Of a stretch of DNA of 64,000 nt, positions 13,401-28,400 are shown in pieces. Location of the stretch: contig OY754339.1 in the NCBI GenBank assembly GCA_963573305.1, positions 70,975,376-71,039,375 of the forward strand. The letters are read 5' to 3'. Source of the stretch: Pyrrhosoma nymphula. Taxonomy: Eukaryota > Arthropoda > Insecta > Odonata > Coenagrionidae. The number at the start of each line of letters is the position of its first letter. Within the stretch, counting starts at the first letter, position 1. The notes below the pieces were generated by a model that was not told where the DNA came from, made no database searches, and worked only from the letters and a program-made list of their open reading frames with translations. Made by a program: the position numbers and the translations under genes.

Positions 13401-16400
13401 AGATCCAACGTTACAACAACGTTTTGGGGGGGTTGGGGAAAATACTATGGTTGGCAACGAAGGGGGGGGGGGGAGGGGGTAAAAAATCACCGAAAATGGT
13501 AACATAGTCTATGTACGTCCTCTAACTTGCAGAAATGTTGAAAGGAGAAAATTGCTGAATGTACCAATATACACATAGAAATAATATAATGTATAACGGA
13601 AATTAATAACGCAAAGCTCTCAGTGAAGTGAACTATCACTGGCTGAACTATCTCTCCGATTCATTTGCAGGCTTCCCATTTCTGCCAAAATTTCAGGTGA
13701 AGGAGGGACCACGTGCTAAACACACCGGGTAGATGCTTCTTAAAATTCTTGTTACTGAATGGATCATTGAGCACATAAGCAAGAAAACCCTTGGCCTGAA
13801 AGAACAAGAGGGGATTTATTCGGGAGGCACTTGAACTCAGAGTCCGAGCCTTGGCGTCAAAGGCAACTGAACCCTTCACTGCGGGTGGTTTATGGCACCA
13901 ACTGACCAGTCTCACTGTAGTTTATAACTTCTATAAGTTACACATAAATCGAAGAATTTTGTTTGTCTTTGTGTTGCACTAGTCACACTGATGAAAATGT
14001 TTTTTTTCATCGCAGTAATACGATAGAGATTAACCATTTTACATGCTTTAGTAATATAATGTACATTAAACTGGCTTGGTTTACTAAAGCGGGTAAAATG
14101 GATAATATCTATTGTATAATTGCGATGAAAAAACCTTTTTCATCAGTGTGATTAGTTCAACACAAGTACGAACATAATTTTGCATTGCATGTTTAACTTT
14201 TAGAAGTTATAAACTAGAGTGTGACTGGTCAGTTCCTGCCATAAACTGCCCACGGTGAAGGGTTGGGTCGCTTTCGACCACGTGGCTCGGACTCCCAGAG
14301 TGGCCTTGCCTGGGCCAACTGTCCAGTTCAGTAGCAGTGGACCACTCATGCAGCAAGAGAGAAGGAGTTCAGTTAGGTTGGGAGTGGGAATACCTAAATA
14401 CTGCAGCAGCTGAGTGGCAAGGCAATAAAATGATGTGACATGGGAGAAGCAGTGGAGTTTAAAGGATAGCCTGACCTGGGCCAACTGTTCAGTTCAGTGG
14501 CAGTGGAGCACTCATGCAGCAAGAGTGAAGCTGTTCTATTTCAATTGAGTAGCAAGGGAGTGTAGCAGTGGAGTTTCAGTGGACTGCAGTTTTTCTTGTT
14601 GAGGCCAAGGCAGTGCAGTCCAGTTGCAAGGTAGTTTCAAGCCAGTTTTCACCCGTTCAATGAAGTTTCAGTTCAGAATCAGTTGAGTTTCAAGGGAGAA
14701 AATTTTACTTGAGGAATTTCACATAACAAGAAATTGCAGTTCATTGGCAAAAAGATATCACCATCAAACAAAATATTGTTTTATCCCTCAGGAATAGCAA
14801 CCAAGTGAAGGCACTAATTGTCATCATTCCATACTGCACAAGGTAGTGTATCTAGAGATGGGCCACTCTAAAAATTACCTCGGTAATTTTCGTAAATTAC
14901 TGTGGTATTTTTCGTAATTTACTGAATCACTTGTAAATTACCGTAATTTTCTATATCATTCACTTATGTTTGAGATAATTTTTCATACAGATAAATTCCC
15001 AACATGTTCTTTTAAGCCAAGTTCACATTTCCTACGTGTTTAATAATAAATTGAGGCTAGTACAACTCATTGCTGGAATATTTTACTTAAATTATAACAT
15101 TATAAGATTAAAGCTTTAGAATATTCTTCTTGAAAATGTTTCATACTTTGACAAAAGAAAGCCAGATTGCATGTTGCTGCCGTAGTTCTTTTTACAATTT
15201 AAAAAAATTCTAATACATTAATGTTGTATAAGGTATGGTTTAAACATGGTTATTCCCTTCCTATTGCTATTGGCTTTCTTATTTAACCATACATTTGCTG
15301 CTTAATACTTAAAACTAAAAAATACAGGAAAATTACGGTAATTTTAAAAAATTACCATAATTTACCGTGGTAATTTACCTCAGGTGAAAATTACAGTAAC
15401 TTTCCCATCTCTAAGTGTATCACTTTCATGCAAAAAAGTGGAATTCTAAATTTCAATAGTAGAAGCACAAACTAAAAGGTCCCCTAATCACCCTCTGACT
15501 ATTTTTGGAATGATGACAGAACATTATGTTTTTTTTATTACCACAGTAAATAAAAAAGAATTTGCTAGAGAAAACTTATGTACATATTATCTTTAGCAGC
15601 TTTATAATAAGATGATAAACTGATAACATTTTGGGTAAACCTGACCCTAAATAAGGGGTCTTTGTATGAAACAATGATTTATTTTGAAAATTTGATTAGT
15701 ACAGGCAAGCCAGAACCACATATGCCTCCTTGCTGGGGATCATGGGCATTAGCATGCTGGCTGTTGAGGTAGTTCATTCTTGACACATTTTAAGACCAGA
15801 TATATTTCTTCCAACTCACTCCAATGGCCAGGTATCTTTTTGAAGACAAAAATAGTGACTCTTCGAAATACCAAAATGCAATAAAAAATGTAAATAAGCA
15901 AAAGAAAATCAAAAGATATCAATTTTGATGCATTGGCTACTAATGTAAACACATAAATAGACCAAGTAGTTACAATAGATCACAGCATGTGGCATCTAAG
16001 GGCGGTGCGTAGAAAACATGAGTCATCTTGTGATCCATCCGTAACAGATGGTGCACAAAACACGAGTAAATTTGCGATTTGTCCAGAATGTGTTAAGGGA
16101 TCCTATCTGCAATAGTGAACATCAGGGAGACAGGTATAAAGCCTAGTTTATGATTGGCGTAAACTTCAAATTTTAAACGGGAATAGATTTCACATTTCAC
16201 GGCACCGGTTTACGATTGTCGTGAACTGGGATCACGTCAGCAATCTTCGGTCAAAAACGTCAATCTTCGTGTTTATGTTTACATGTGCCCCCATTGATGA
16301 TGTCTGAGATTTTGTTTTTGTACTTAGGAAACAGAAAAAAAATTATTCGACTTCTCCATCTCGAATTTCTTCCACAGGACGAACGTGGATGAAGCAAATC

Positions 16401-19400
16401 ACAACGTGGCCCAAAAAGAAAGGTTATAAATGTAGCCCAAAACTCAAGGCAACAGACAAATGAACCTAAACTTACCAGAAGTAGGTGGTTTGTTGTGGGA
16501 AGTTTCTGTAGGGACCATGCCCCCTAGAGTGCAGCTCGAGTAGAAAATAACCAATAAAAGCATGCAGGAGATAGTGAAAAAACACGATGAGGGAGCTCAA
16601 GTTAGCGCTTTATGTCTTCAGGTTTCTTCTTGCAAGTTTCGCATTCTCTTTCTCTATGTATGGATGCTTCTAAAAAGGTTGTGGGTCCCTATAGTAAACA
16701 ACCAACCCCCAATAACTCTCCCAGCCCCAAAGGCTTTTGTGAAAACAGCTTTGAGTGAAGGTTCTCTCCTCTGCTTCTATCTCTTTTGTTATTCAGCTAT
16801 TCAATCTCCACAGAATGACCTTAACTGGGAAAATGATATCAGTACTGCTGGTTTGGGACAAGGAGAAGGAAGATCTTCAAGATCTACAGAAGCGGAGACA
16901 GGCAAGCAACAACGACGATGTGCACGTAAATTATTATTCGTGGAAAGGTTACTGACTGATTCATCTGTTGTCTATGTATGACTATATGCTACTTCTCACT
17001 TATACTTGGCCTATTTCTGTTGTAACTCAATGCCTAATTTTGTGCACATAATTTTAGCAAGCTCACAACAACACTTTCTATTGATGCGTTTCTACAGGTA
17101 TTGCTGGGGTAATTGCGATGTTGATATGATAACCAAGAGAAAGATGCCTAATTACCGATGCCAAGTAGTAAGCAGAGGAATAATGAGATTTGAATTATTT
17201 CTATTCCACATTTTTTTCCCATTGCTTGAAAATGTGGTAAAATATTAAGCCGCGGAGATTGGCTCGCAGTTAGACGGCGAGTAAGGGGGCAAGGCATCTT
17301 GCGTATTCATGTGATGATATTCGATGTGTTGAAATTTACAACACATTATTAAAGTTTAAATATTGGTTAAATAACATTTTAAATCATTCGATTCCAGAAT
17401 ATTTCTTACCTATATGTACTCTATTGTGTACCATTAAATGCACTGGCTTTGATGTAGTTAAACCGATCCCTCAACCGGTAATATACCGATTCACTTTATG
17501 CTGGAATTCACATTACGATTGGTCCTATGGAACAAATTACCATCATAGCACAGGGGTCTACTGTATATATGTATATTTATTACTGTCATTTATGTCAAAA
17601 AAAATGTCAACTTGTTTCCTACAAATAATCACCTTCATACCTATATGACAAGGAGGCATGATGATTCATATATTAGGTCATGTAGTATAACAGTGTACTC
17701 CAAGGGCCTGAGTGCTATTTGTATTAAATTGTTTAATCAATTACCTGCAGATATAAAAAGAGAAACTTTAATGCCTGCTTTTAAAAAAATGGTCTTCAGT
17801 TAACTGGTTGGTCTGTGCTGCTATTCAGTGAATGAATATTTAAGCCATAAGTGAAATGTAATTAGTATTTGGACGTGCCTTATACAGTTGCCATTGTAAC
17901 TATTGTACATATTGTCAATTGGGAAAATAAAGAATTCCATTATTATTATGCTAAGCATGATGGGTAATTCCAAAAACTGCGGAACTGGCTGTGCAGTAAC
18001 TTTAATGGAGTCACCCACTGATGGTCACACAAATGTGTGCAATTCAAAGTGAAAAAATCATTTGCCTGCACCGGGATTCGAACCCAGACCCCTTGATTTC
18101 GCGCCGAGTGCTCTAACCAGTTTTGCTACCCAGGTGTCCTAACTCACTGTGAATTTCATGGAGGCTTTAAGGATCAACTTGTCATCACAGTACTCCCATG
18201 GAGTACTGTGATGTACACGGGTACTCCATGGCATTGTATGCTCTGTACCTGTGATGACAACTCGATCCTTAAAGCCTCCATGAAATTCAAAAAGAGAGAA
18301 GATGCCTGGATAGCTTAACTGGTTAGAGCACTTGGTGCAAAATCCGAGGGGTCTGGGTTTGAATCCCAGTCCAGGCGAATGATTTTTTCACTGTGAATTT
18401 CACACAACTGATGGAAGACTTGTTTTGGAAAATAAAGTTTGAATTACACCCTGTGGTATGCTGTAACTTATGGTAAAGAGGAAGACACACCCTTAGCCTT
18501 TCACTGAAGTTCTCACTGTCAGCAAATTTCATTTTTAAGTAGTGGTCCAAGGCATCTCGGGACATCTGGTAGCTTAATGAATAGTCATAGGCAGGTGTCA
18601 ACTCTCCCGATGATGTTTCTCTCAATACTGATCCCTTAACCTGATACTTTTCTGGCCCTGAGTATTCAGAGGTAATCCTTTCTTTCTCTTTGTTTTTAGA
18701 ATCATCAGGAATCAACTGAGCATTGATGACAACCTGAGAAAACAAGCACAAAATTAATATTAAAAAAATATATAATAATTTGAAAAATATGAGAAATACT
18801 ATCTAGAGAATCAATCTCACCCCTTTAGTGTTGGCTGTTGGAGCAGTCTTGAGAACAAATCCACATCTTCCAGGTATTGGAAAATACATGAGATAATCAT
18901 AGACTCTTAATGGAAATAGTATGTTTATCTCTAGCTCGGAAATCCTAAGGTGAGAAAGTTTAATTAATACTATGTATAGCGCTTCCACTGCAGAGGACAC
19001 CACACTTTTCTAGACATTTTTCTGCCATAAATATTAATATTATGATATGAAATGTATACAAATCTATTTGTCAAAGTGTTTACATTCATAACCATTCTGA
19101 TTTGAACCATGATGAAACTATTCATTTTTATACAATTTTACAATGAATTATCATCATAGATGCGCACCCTTGACACTATCTAGTGAATATAATATGGAAT
19201 TAAGGCAACCCTAGTCTTCTAACAAAATTATCTTCTTCTCATGACTGTTATCTACTGGCTTATATACATACATGCATGTGTTTTGGGAAAGAATACCCCG
19301 AAAATTCACTGCTACTAAGTACTTCCATCCATTTTCACCACACAAGACTAAAATAGGACTTGTTTATCAACCAAAACAACTTTAAATTACTCAGTGATCG

Positions 19401-22400
19401 TCCCTATTACAAATGATCCATTTTATTTCACAATTTACATCAGAATGTGAAAACTTTCCAACCATCAAGGCTTAAAGAAAAAGAGACAAGGACTTTACTT
19501 CAACCCTTCTATGATCTAATTAATTATTGAAATATGTGACCTATTTATTTGGATTGATGTATTGTGATGAATGGATAAAAAATATTATTATTAAGACAGC
19601 CCTACCTCCTAATGAACAGAGTACAATAATGTATGTATCACTAGCCAAGGGGGACAACCTACTCTTTTAATCCTATGTAACAATTAAAAATTTTCTTCAT
19701 CCTATTTACCGTCAGTTGACCTGAAGAAGCCTGCAGGATAGCAAGGCAAAATATCATCCAGTAGAAATGGAACAAGGCATTGGAAACCCCGGAAACTGGA
19801 AATTTCTTCCATTGCTAATAGGTTCCGTGAGACACGACGTAAATCGAATTCCGACGTAATTGGAATTTCGAAGTGAGTCAATCCAGCACACCTATAAACC
19901 TCTAAGATATACACTATTTTACCTAGCATGAATACTTACAATGTGCATTAGTGTATATATGACAGGTTTAGTTTTTGAAAACTTTATTTCAAAGTGCTTA
20001 AATAAAAAATGAACAAACTTGTACGCCAAAGTTTTATAATAGTAACTAGAAAAATGACAAAGGGTAATTGTGATCCTACACAAAAAAAGACATTGCAAAC
20101 GCATTTCTATTCACTGTGGTTCACTGCTCACTCCACAACAAAACAGCACACTTACATAATTTCAGACTCTGTGCTCTAAAGATTTAGTGAAGACTCATTT
20201 CAGACTTAGCCAAAGCATTAAACATGAATATGTAATGCAAAGTTTTTACTTATCTGCCGTAAAAAGCTCACGTTTTAAAATTTGTATTTTGAACAAATTT
20301 GAAGACTACACAAAAAATTAGCCCGCAACTATTGAGAACAAAAAATTCCACTGGCAGTTTACTCAGCAGCGAACACTTCATCACACATCGATTCAGTCAT
20401 CACCGTTTGAGTGCACAGATATGCTCCCATATGTACAAACTTCAAAACCTAGAATGGAAAGCTACGAGTTTTACCACTTCTGCCTCTGATGGCACTAGGC
20501 AGTGCACATGTACGTAATATGCTGGCACCAGACAGTGTGCTTCAAAACAGATTGGTAGTAGACTTGTTCCCCGTTTCCACAACAGCTTTTACACAGTGCT
20601 ACCCTCTCCAGGAATTGCAGTGAACAAGTGAAAAGCGACCAGTTAATAATTCAACAAAATTAGATTTGACACATCCATGATACCTTTTTCAATTTTTGGA
20701 TTGGTTTCAAAAGAAAATGAAACCCTTCTCTGTATATTAAATGCAGCATTATCTCGCCATTATCCATTTTGTTTTCCTAATCCGGCTTCATATTTTTGGT
20801 TCCTCCCCCGCAAGGCCAGAGCTAACCAATGTAGGGTTGGCAGCATTAGAAACTAAGTTTCCCAGTTACAGGGAGGTACATTCCCACGATGATTTGGGCC
20901 TACAGGTGTAACTACTCTGGTCCATACGGCTGCTGTGGAAGCAGGGCATTGATGAGCACTGGACAATAACGGAACTTTGATAATCCCATCCGCAATGGTT
21001 TTTTGTTGATTTCGCACTAAGGCATCATTTATGGATAATGTAAAAATTTTTAACAGAAGTTAAGAATGTTTCTTCTGTGCTTATTGCTCCATTCTTCGCC
21101 GTTCATCTACGATGTCGCTCTATAATCTATGCTAACTTCCTTGTCATAATTTCTTAGCTATTATGTAATTTCATTGTAATTTACTTTGAATTATTTGTTT
21201 GAAAACTATTTCATTTCAATATGATTTCTCATATATTTATCATTTCAAGTGTTTTTTCGATTTTAGAACTTTCGTCCAAACCTCGTTATGTTTACACATC
21301 GCGTCCTATTCTATACATTAATTAGTCAGAAAAACCTATGTATCTGCAGGATCAATGTAACTCGAAATGATGTTATTCGAGGCATACCTGTACAGGGGGA
21401 GTAGTTTTAATTATGAACTTTTGCAAATCTTTCCAATGGCAGCTGTGAATTTCAGTTACCTCCAACAGACATTCTACCGGCAACAAAGTTTCACATGTTT
21501 ACCCCCCTTATTTAACCCTTTTAATGCCAGCAGGCCGATATATTGGCCCACATTGGATGTGCGAAAACTGCCACGGGCTGATTTATCGGCCCAACTATAA
21601 ATACCTGAATATAATGGCCTCCCTTTAAAAACCTGAAAAGAGCCTTGGCATTCTTCGCACATCCTACCCGAAATGGGCTGGCAGTAAAAGGGTTAAGGAA
21701 AATTTCAAATTAGAATTTTCACAATGGCAATTAGGTAGGTAGGTCATTAATTACTATTGAGAAATTAATACCCATCGCCAAAAATTATAGAAAATGTCAT
21801 TTTGTAACAGAAAAATCCTTAATATCCAATTACCTTTCACTGATATGCTGAGATGATTCATCCTCTAATAGCTTAAACAAATCTTCCACATAAAACTGTA
21901 TGTTTGGAACATCACAGTCAAAATAACTGAAAATAAAATTCATTCCTAGGTTTTCAAGTTCAAATTCTTCAGACTTAAGTTTCTGATGGTGTTTATTGCC
22001 TCGAACAGGATGATGAGACATGCATGATGGACATGAGGCAAGAAGAGCTTTGGGAACACCATCCTCAACTGATAGTAATGGCTCAACAAAAACATTACTC
22101 CCAGCATGTATGGCAACACCAGGAATAGAATCATCTGAAACAGGAATAGGTAATTTAAGAGCACATTTAAAAATCACAAACTTTTGTACAGAGAATTCTT
22201 TTGAAAAATTAAATGCTTAGTTAACCCTATCACAGCCCACAAATTCCAGATAAGGCATGCTGGGACTACCCAGGCCATTTTCATGTTGTTTTTAAACTAA
22301 AAAAATTATGAATATTCGTAATCAGGTAATTCTTTGAAGATTATGTATAAATGATTTGGGAAACTTTACTTAGATTACATTTTGAAAGTAATGAAATTTT

Positions 22401-25400
22401 TCAAAATTATATTTATATGTATAAAAGCGTCCACCAATTCACTGGCTGGTGGCTATAGGGCACCACAAAATACCTCCTAGACTCGACTGAATTCCTGATA
22501 ATTTGGTTAAAATGTCACCGCTTTCATGATCAGCCTCAGCTTAGTTCTTAACCTGCTCGATCATGTAATCCTTTCCAAAACTGGTCAATTTTGTTAATGC
22601 TCTATTTGTTTTACAAAGTCACAGTCTGAATGTGGATTTCGCTGACTCAAGCTTATGTTTCCAAATGAGCTGTACTTGGACCTGCGTGCAAGCTGTGTTG
22701 ATGTAGAACTTGGATTTTTAAAGGCATGGAAAATTCAAGGCGTGTTCACAGAGAAAAAATTAACAATAGGCTATCAGGATGGCATGTGATTTTGGATGAG
22801 TTAGAGGTTTATTCCATATAAGATACAGAAGGCCCCCACTTTACGATGATAATCTGTTCTACAGGACCGTTCCTAATTGCCAGCACTCTCACTGCATGAG
22901 GGATCGGTTTAACTACATCAATGCCAGAACATTCAGTGGTACATTATAGAATATACGTATGAAATATTCTGGAATAAAATGATTTAAAATGTTATTTAAC
23001 CAATATTTCAACTTTACATAAGAAATACTATATTGCCAACATATCAAATTTTGTTGCATGAATATGCAAGATGTACCACCTTGCCCCCTTGCTCGCCGTT
23101 TAACTGCGAGCCAATCTGAGCGACTGAATATTTAACCACATTTTCAAGCAATGGGAAGAGAACATGGAATAATAATTTATCAATTCTCATTATACCTCTG
23201 CTTACTACTCGGCATCAGCAATTTGGCATCTTTATTTTGGCTCCACACCATCATCTCTACATCCTAATTACCTCAACGATACCTGAAGAAATCTAGCTTT
23301 CGGCTATTTAAAAAATCAAAGAATGGGTAAAATTTAATTTTAAAATAATATTTGTAATGCGGAGATGTCGTTCTCCACATAAAAAAATAATGAAGTGCAC
23401 CAATCAAATATTTTGGCCATGGCGAGATGAAGAAGACGACCGTTTCGCTGTTCTCCTAGTTTTATCGCATTTTTCTTCACTCTTTTGACCGTAGAAGCTA
23501 ATCGTTTACATTTAATTACTTTTCAATGAATGCCTTTTGTACTCAAATAAACAAGGAGGAAAACCATATATTACACGAGTCTATAGAGCTCCGGTGGAAT
23601 TTAACATAAATGCTCAAAGTTCAGCATTCTACCTTTTTTGCGCCGATAGTAACTAACCATCGAAGTGCGCTGCCCCGGTGAATTGTTTAGAAATAAACGA
23701 TACGTTGGGGCGTCATGGGACAAAATTCGACTTCAAGTTACATATTAAGCATATTTTGAATTATCCGTACCATAAAGGACGCAATTTCCTATGCTGTTTG
23801 CTGGTGACTGCTCACAACTTCGAATTTATCGATATTTCGAACTAATAGGGTTCGCACTAACGGGGGTTTACTGTATATGCCACTGATTGCACACCGCTAT
23901 ATGTTCAACAAATTACAGCAGATTCCAGGTTGCTGCATCCAAGTTTCTCGGTCAGTCGTTTCTCAGTCAGGCAGTCATCCTGCCAAGTCTAGTTGATTAA
24001 CTAGCTGCATTCAATCAACTCAGGCCAGAGGAAAGTTCTGTCGAGTCTGGGAGGTGTTTTGTAGGGCTCTAGGGGGCAGTCATTGTACCAGAGCACCCAA
24101 GGTCTCTTGTGCAATAACTGTCACCAAAGGTATCAGCATACTGTCAGCAAAATTGTTAATGTACATAGGCAGAAATGTTTAGCATCAGTCCTCACCTAAT
24201 CCACTAATGGCCATTTGTACTTTCCTTTGAACTATATCCAACGTGGCAAAGTAATTCATTGGCAGGTGTAAAAGAGTTGTGTGCAACCTTGAAACACCAT
24301 GCCATAATTGCCCAATTGGGTTAAGAACTGCCAAAAAGGCCCCACCATTCCTCCAGTACCTTTAAAAATAAAAAATCATAGCCTTGTATGAATTACTGGT
24401 GCACATGATCTCAAGATTACTCAGTAAACTAAATAATTTTGGCTGAAAATACATTTTAAAATGTTAGATTTAACCCTTTAACTGCGCAAATAATCTGAAA
24501 TATAGCTTTCCTCAAATGCTAACTTTTTTTTCTAAATTTTTGCGTAATTTTAAAATTTGTCTCTTTTTATTCAAAGGAAAATTAGTTTTTAAATTTACAA
24601 TGAGTAATTATCGTCTGATTTTACTGTTGAATATGAATTGCTGAACTTTTTTTTACTAAAACCATAAACCATACTTCAAATCGCCAATACACGATGGGAG
24701 CAGTTAAAGGGTTAATATAGTACTGTTGATACCAACCATGTGAATGTTGGTACCAGGAAAAATATTATCGCACTTTTCAGTACCAATCGAAAGTAAAAAA
24801 AAGAATGATTACCATAACTCTGTATACTCCATCAAAACTAAGTATTCGATTCCCTTCTCAGAGATGGGTCAAACTTCCTTGAAATTAACTTCACCGATTC
24901 TTTTTTTGGATCAAAAGCAAAATAAAAACCAGATTTATAAACATAATTTTCAAGTATTTTTTTGAGAAAATGGAAACAGTAGGTCAACATAATCAGCGAA
25001 GACTATTTTGTTTAACAATTCATAAACAGGGTATTATATGCCGGGAATTTGAGGTATTGATGCAATGTAAAAATAGGGTACTAAATATATGCAAAAACGC
25101 CTATTGCAAATGATAGAACTGGCAAAAAGAAGAATGATTGCTCTTAATAAAGAGTTGATATTTCACAATTATTACCTAAAAGGTGAAGTTAAAGCAATAT
25201 TTGCAGCATCTTTATCACTTTTTGGGGGAGGAAGAATTCATAAAGGGGGTAACTTGAAATTCACGTCCGAACACAACATTCATCACTTAAACCATGGTAA
25301 TGGGAAAACATACATAAGAAAAATCTTTTAACTTGACAAGATTAAATATAAACAAAAATAATTAAATCAGCAATCTGCCATCCCTGTCAAATACCTTGGT

Positions 25401-28400
25401 TGGCTGAAAATGAAAGGCAGACCTAGAATTTGTGGGGGTGGTTGCCTTTAGGGAAACCCCACAAGTTTGAAAGCCTGTACCACTAGGGGGCGTGAACCTG
25501 CCCTTTGGAGGAGGAGTGGCTCAAAATTGATGTTCCAAAGATTATCCCTCAACCCCTTTAGCAAGCAGATCTGCATGGCCCACAATGAGAGGCCAGTGGC
25601 ATGACACATTGCCTCTCATCAACTTGGGTGTTGCCTGGCCAATGCCAAGATCCAGAGACTTTGGGTAAGGTGACCACAGCATAATTTCCATCTCCAGGAT
25701 TATTATCTCAACCCTTACCATGTCATTCCGGACAAGAGTAGACTTAAGGAACTGCTTCATTGATTTGCAAGTGGAATTTCGAGAACTAAAATAGTAAGTT
25801 AATGTAAAACAGTACCAGGGGTATGTAATAGGTGGCTTTTTGCTGTGCAAATCATATTTATATTATACTGATTTCCAATTCGATGTTTTAAGAAGTATGT
25901 ACTATTCTTATAAAACAAAAAGAAGTGATAATATACACCTGCTTCCTAACTATAACATTGAAAGGTCATAAAACTATGTGCATAAATTGTATGATCTATG
26001 CATAAAAAAGAATGATGGTACCCATTAAAAAATTTGGTTTTTAGTAGTCTTTTAGAGTATTATTCATAGTTTTTTTTTTTTTTGCTCCCCGACGATTCTG
26101 GTGGTCTGCATGCCCATTGAAATCCCAATAAGCCATTGGCTTATCTTCAGGTTTTTCAGGGACCGAACCACCAGATCTTAACAAACACCCATGCCCTGGG
26201 CAAGTGAAAAACCGACCCAGGCGGGACTCGAACCCGCAGCCTTTGGATTAGCAGGCGAGGACTTTACCCCACTGCTGGCAGGAGGAATTCTATGACTACT
26301 ATTTAAGACTTTATAATTGACTTGTATTTGCTCACCTTTATTGGGATGTACTTGCAAAAGAACGTAACACTTAGCAATGTATCTTATGGGCAAATAAATT
26401 ATTATTATTAAAGAGAGAATGCTATTTTGCCAGCGAAAAAATATTTCTCTTCGCTCACTCCCACAAATTTCAGGCCTACCACTCAACCCAAAGATATTTG
26501 AAAAATATAAAAGTGGAAACAAATCTGATTACATCTAGAATCAAGAGAGATAAAAAATTAGAGGAATAGCCCCTTCAGGGGTGCATACTTACTTCATGTC
26601 AATTTGCACTTTTCTTATTAGCTTCTGGTCTTCAACATTCAGAGTAAAATTTCCTTGCAGAGAGAACATAAAAGGAAAGGGTATCCTGAGGGCCATTGGA
26701 ACTCCCAAATCTGTGGGCCCAGTAATCTCATTGACCAGAGGAAATAGAAGGCGTTGATAATTTATGTGAAAAGAACTTCCAAAGCCAACACTCATGGTCT
26801 TCAAGGCTAAACAAAAATAAATGCATCATTCCAATGCAGTATTAGCCATAAAATCAAATCAATACAACATTTTTTCTGTCTTTTAAGTGCTACCTCTAAC
26901 AATAAATTTTAATAATTCAGCAGAAAGAAATGGAAAGGAAACTTGCCCTGGCTCCAAATTGGAGCTGCTTCTATACACTCACAATTCAAGGTACTATCAC
27001 TTTCAAAAGTCGCTCCACGCGGTGAGCACAGCCAACTTCATATTTTGCTGAATTCGAACTTAGGGTATTGCCTATGCATTCAGTGCATATCTACAGACTA
27101 CATACATATGCATCACAGACTACTATGGGCCAATTTTACTCATTTCCCCCAAGGATGTGACCCGGTACGGAACAATACGTTTCGTGCCGGACTGGGTCTG
27201 CACGAAATTACCCATTATGGTAAAGTGCCGGACCGGGCGAGGTACGAAATTACTCGAAATGGTTTAGTTTCAGATCGGAAGAGGCATGAAATTACCCAAA
27301 ATGGTTTAGTGCCGGATGGCATTGGTTAAGTGCTTTTTCGTGCCATTTCGGATCACTATTCTTGGCTAACACAAGTTTACTACATTAATAATCACTAGCA
27401 CTAATTAGGGTATTCATTATTGACGTTAACAAAAAAACTCAAATATTTCCCATACCACTTGTTCACACAAGAATTATGGATGCACGTATTCCTCTAGACC
27501 ATGTACAAGGGTGCCGCTTCCAGGTTCTGCACCCGCCTTACACGCACTGATAAAATGAACCTGATCATGCTTCGGGGTTACACAACTGGATTAGGGATCC
27601 AGTAACACACCTGCTCGTTGCCTTCTTAGTCCGCGCCTGGGTGCCGTGCCTGGGGTCCACGCCCAGGTGTGGCACCTTTTGAGGTTCAATGGATAAGTAT
27701 CTTTGAGTAGTGAGAGGTCGCGTTGACATTGGGTAAGACTGTAGGTTTGGTTTGTTCCTTTTTAAGCCCCTCTCCCATCACCGGCTGGAATTTCCCCGCT
27801 GGGATATGGTGGTCAGTCTCGGTGGATAATAAAAGGTGCACATTGGGGATTTTCCCTAAAAATTAACCGAGTGGTAAAGAGTATGCCATGTACGTATCTT
27901 CCTGAAAGAGGTCTAAGAATAAATGGATGAACCGCAATAAAATGAACTTCTCGGAAAATATACAAAGAAGTCTCTTGAGAGTAAAATCCCCTTTAAACAG
28001 TGAATTGCCACATATTTCCCTTCGAATGGCCCACCAGTAATGGAAGTAGCCGCAGGAGATCTTATAAGTTGCAAGGGTTATTGTTACTATCTCGATGCTG
28101 CCAATTCTCAGTTGGATGGGCATCTTGTGGGCGACTCCTGCATTATCCTCATCAGTCTTAACGTCGGCGACACCAAGGCAAATTGTGTTCGCTACTGCTT
28201 CTTATAGTGAGTTGTGACAAGGCAAGACTTATGAATACCGGGTAGTGAATCTGAAGCAAGGGACGACCACTTTTCGATTTTATTCAAAAGATTTTCCACT
28301 TTGATGAAAATGCCCAAGTGTCCAGATGTGAAATCGGGCTGTCGGGCACAACAGTATGTGCACTCGACTATGTAGCTAAACAATAAAAAAACCAAGGGGT

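Noticed and set aside
16562..16981. 139-codon plus frame as a gene
   Set aside because: It overlaps another open frame in a different phase and shows no domain, homology or splice partner.
18304..18377. Functional tRNA gene
   Set aside because: The acceptor, anticodon and T stems pair, but the anticodon loop would have 8 nt, and the unit sits in an inverted SINE pair with repeat flanks.
19702..19929. Minus-strand frame as an extra LLTP exon between exons 7 and 8
   Set aside because: Exons 7 and 8 already join in phase without it, its residues do not resemble LLTPs, and the sequence looks like a dispersed repeat tail.
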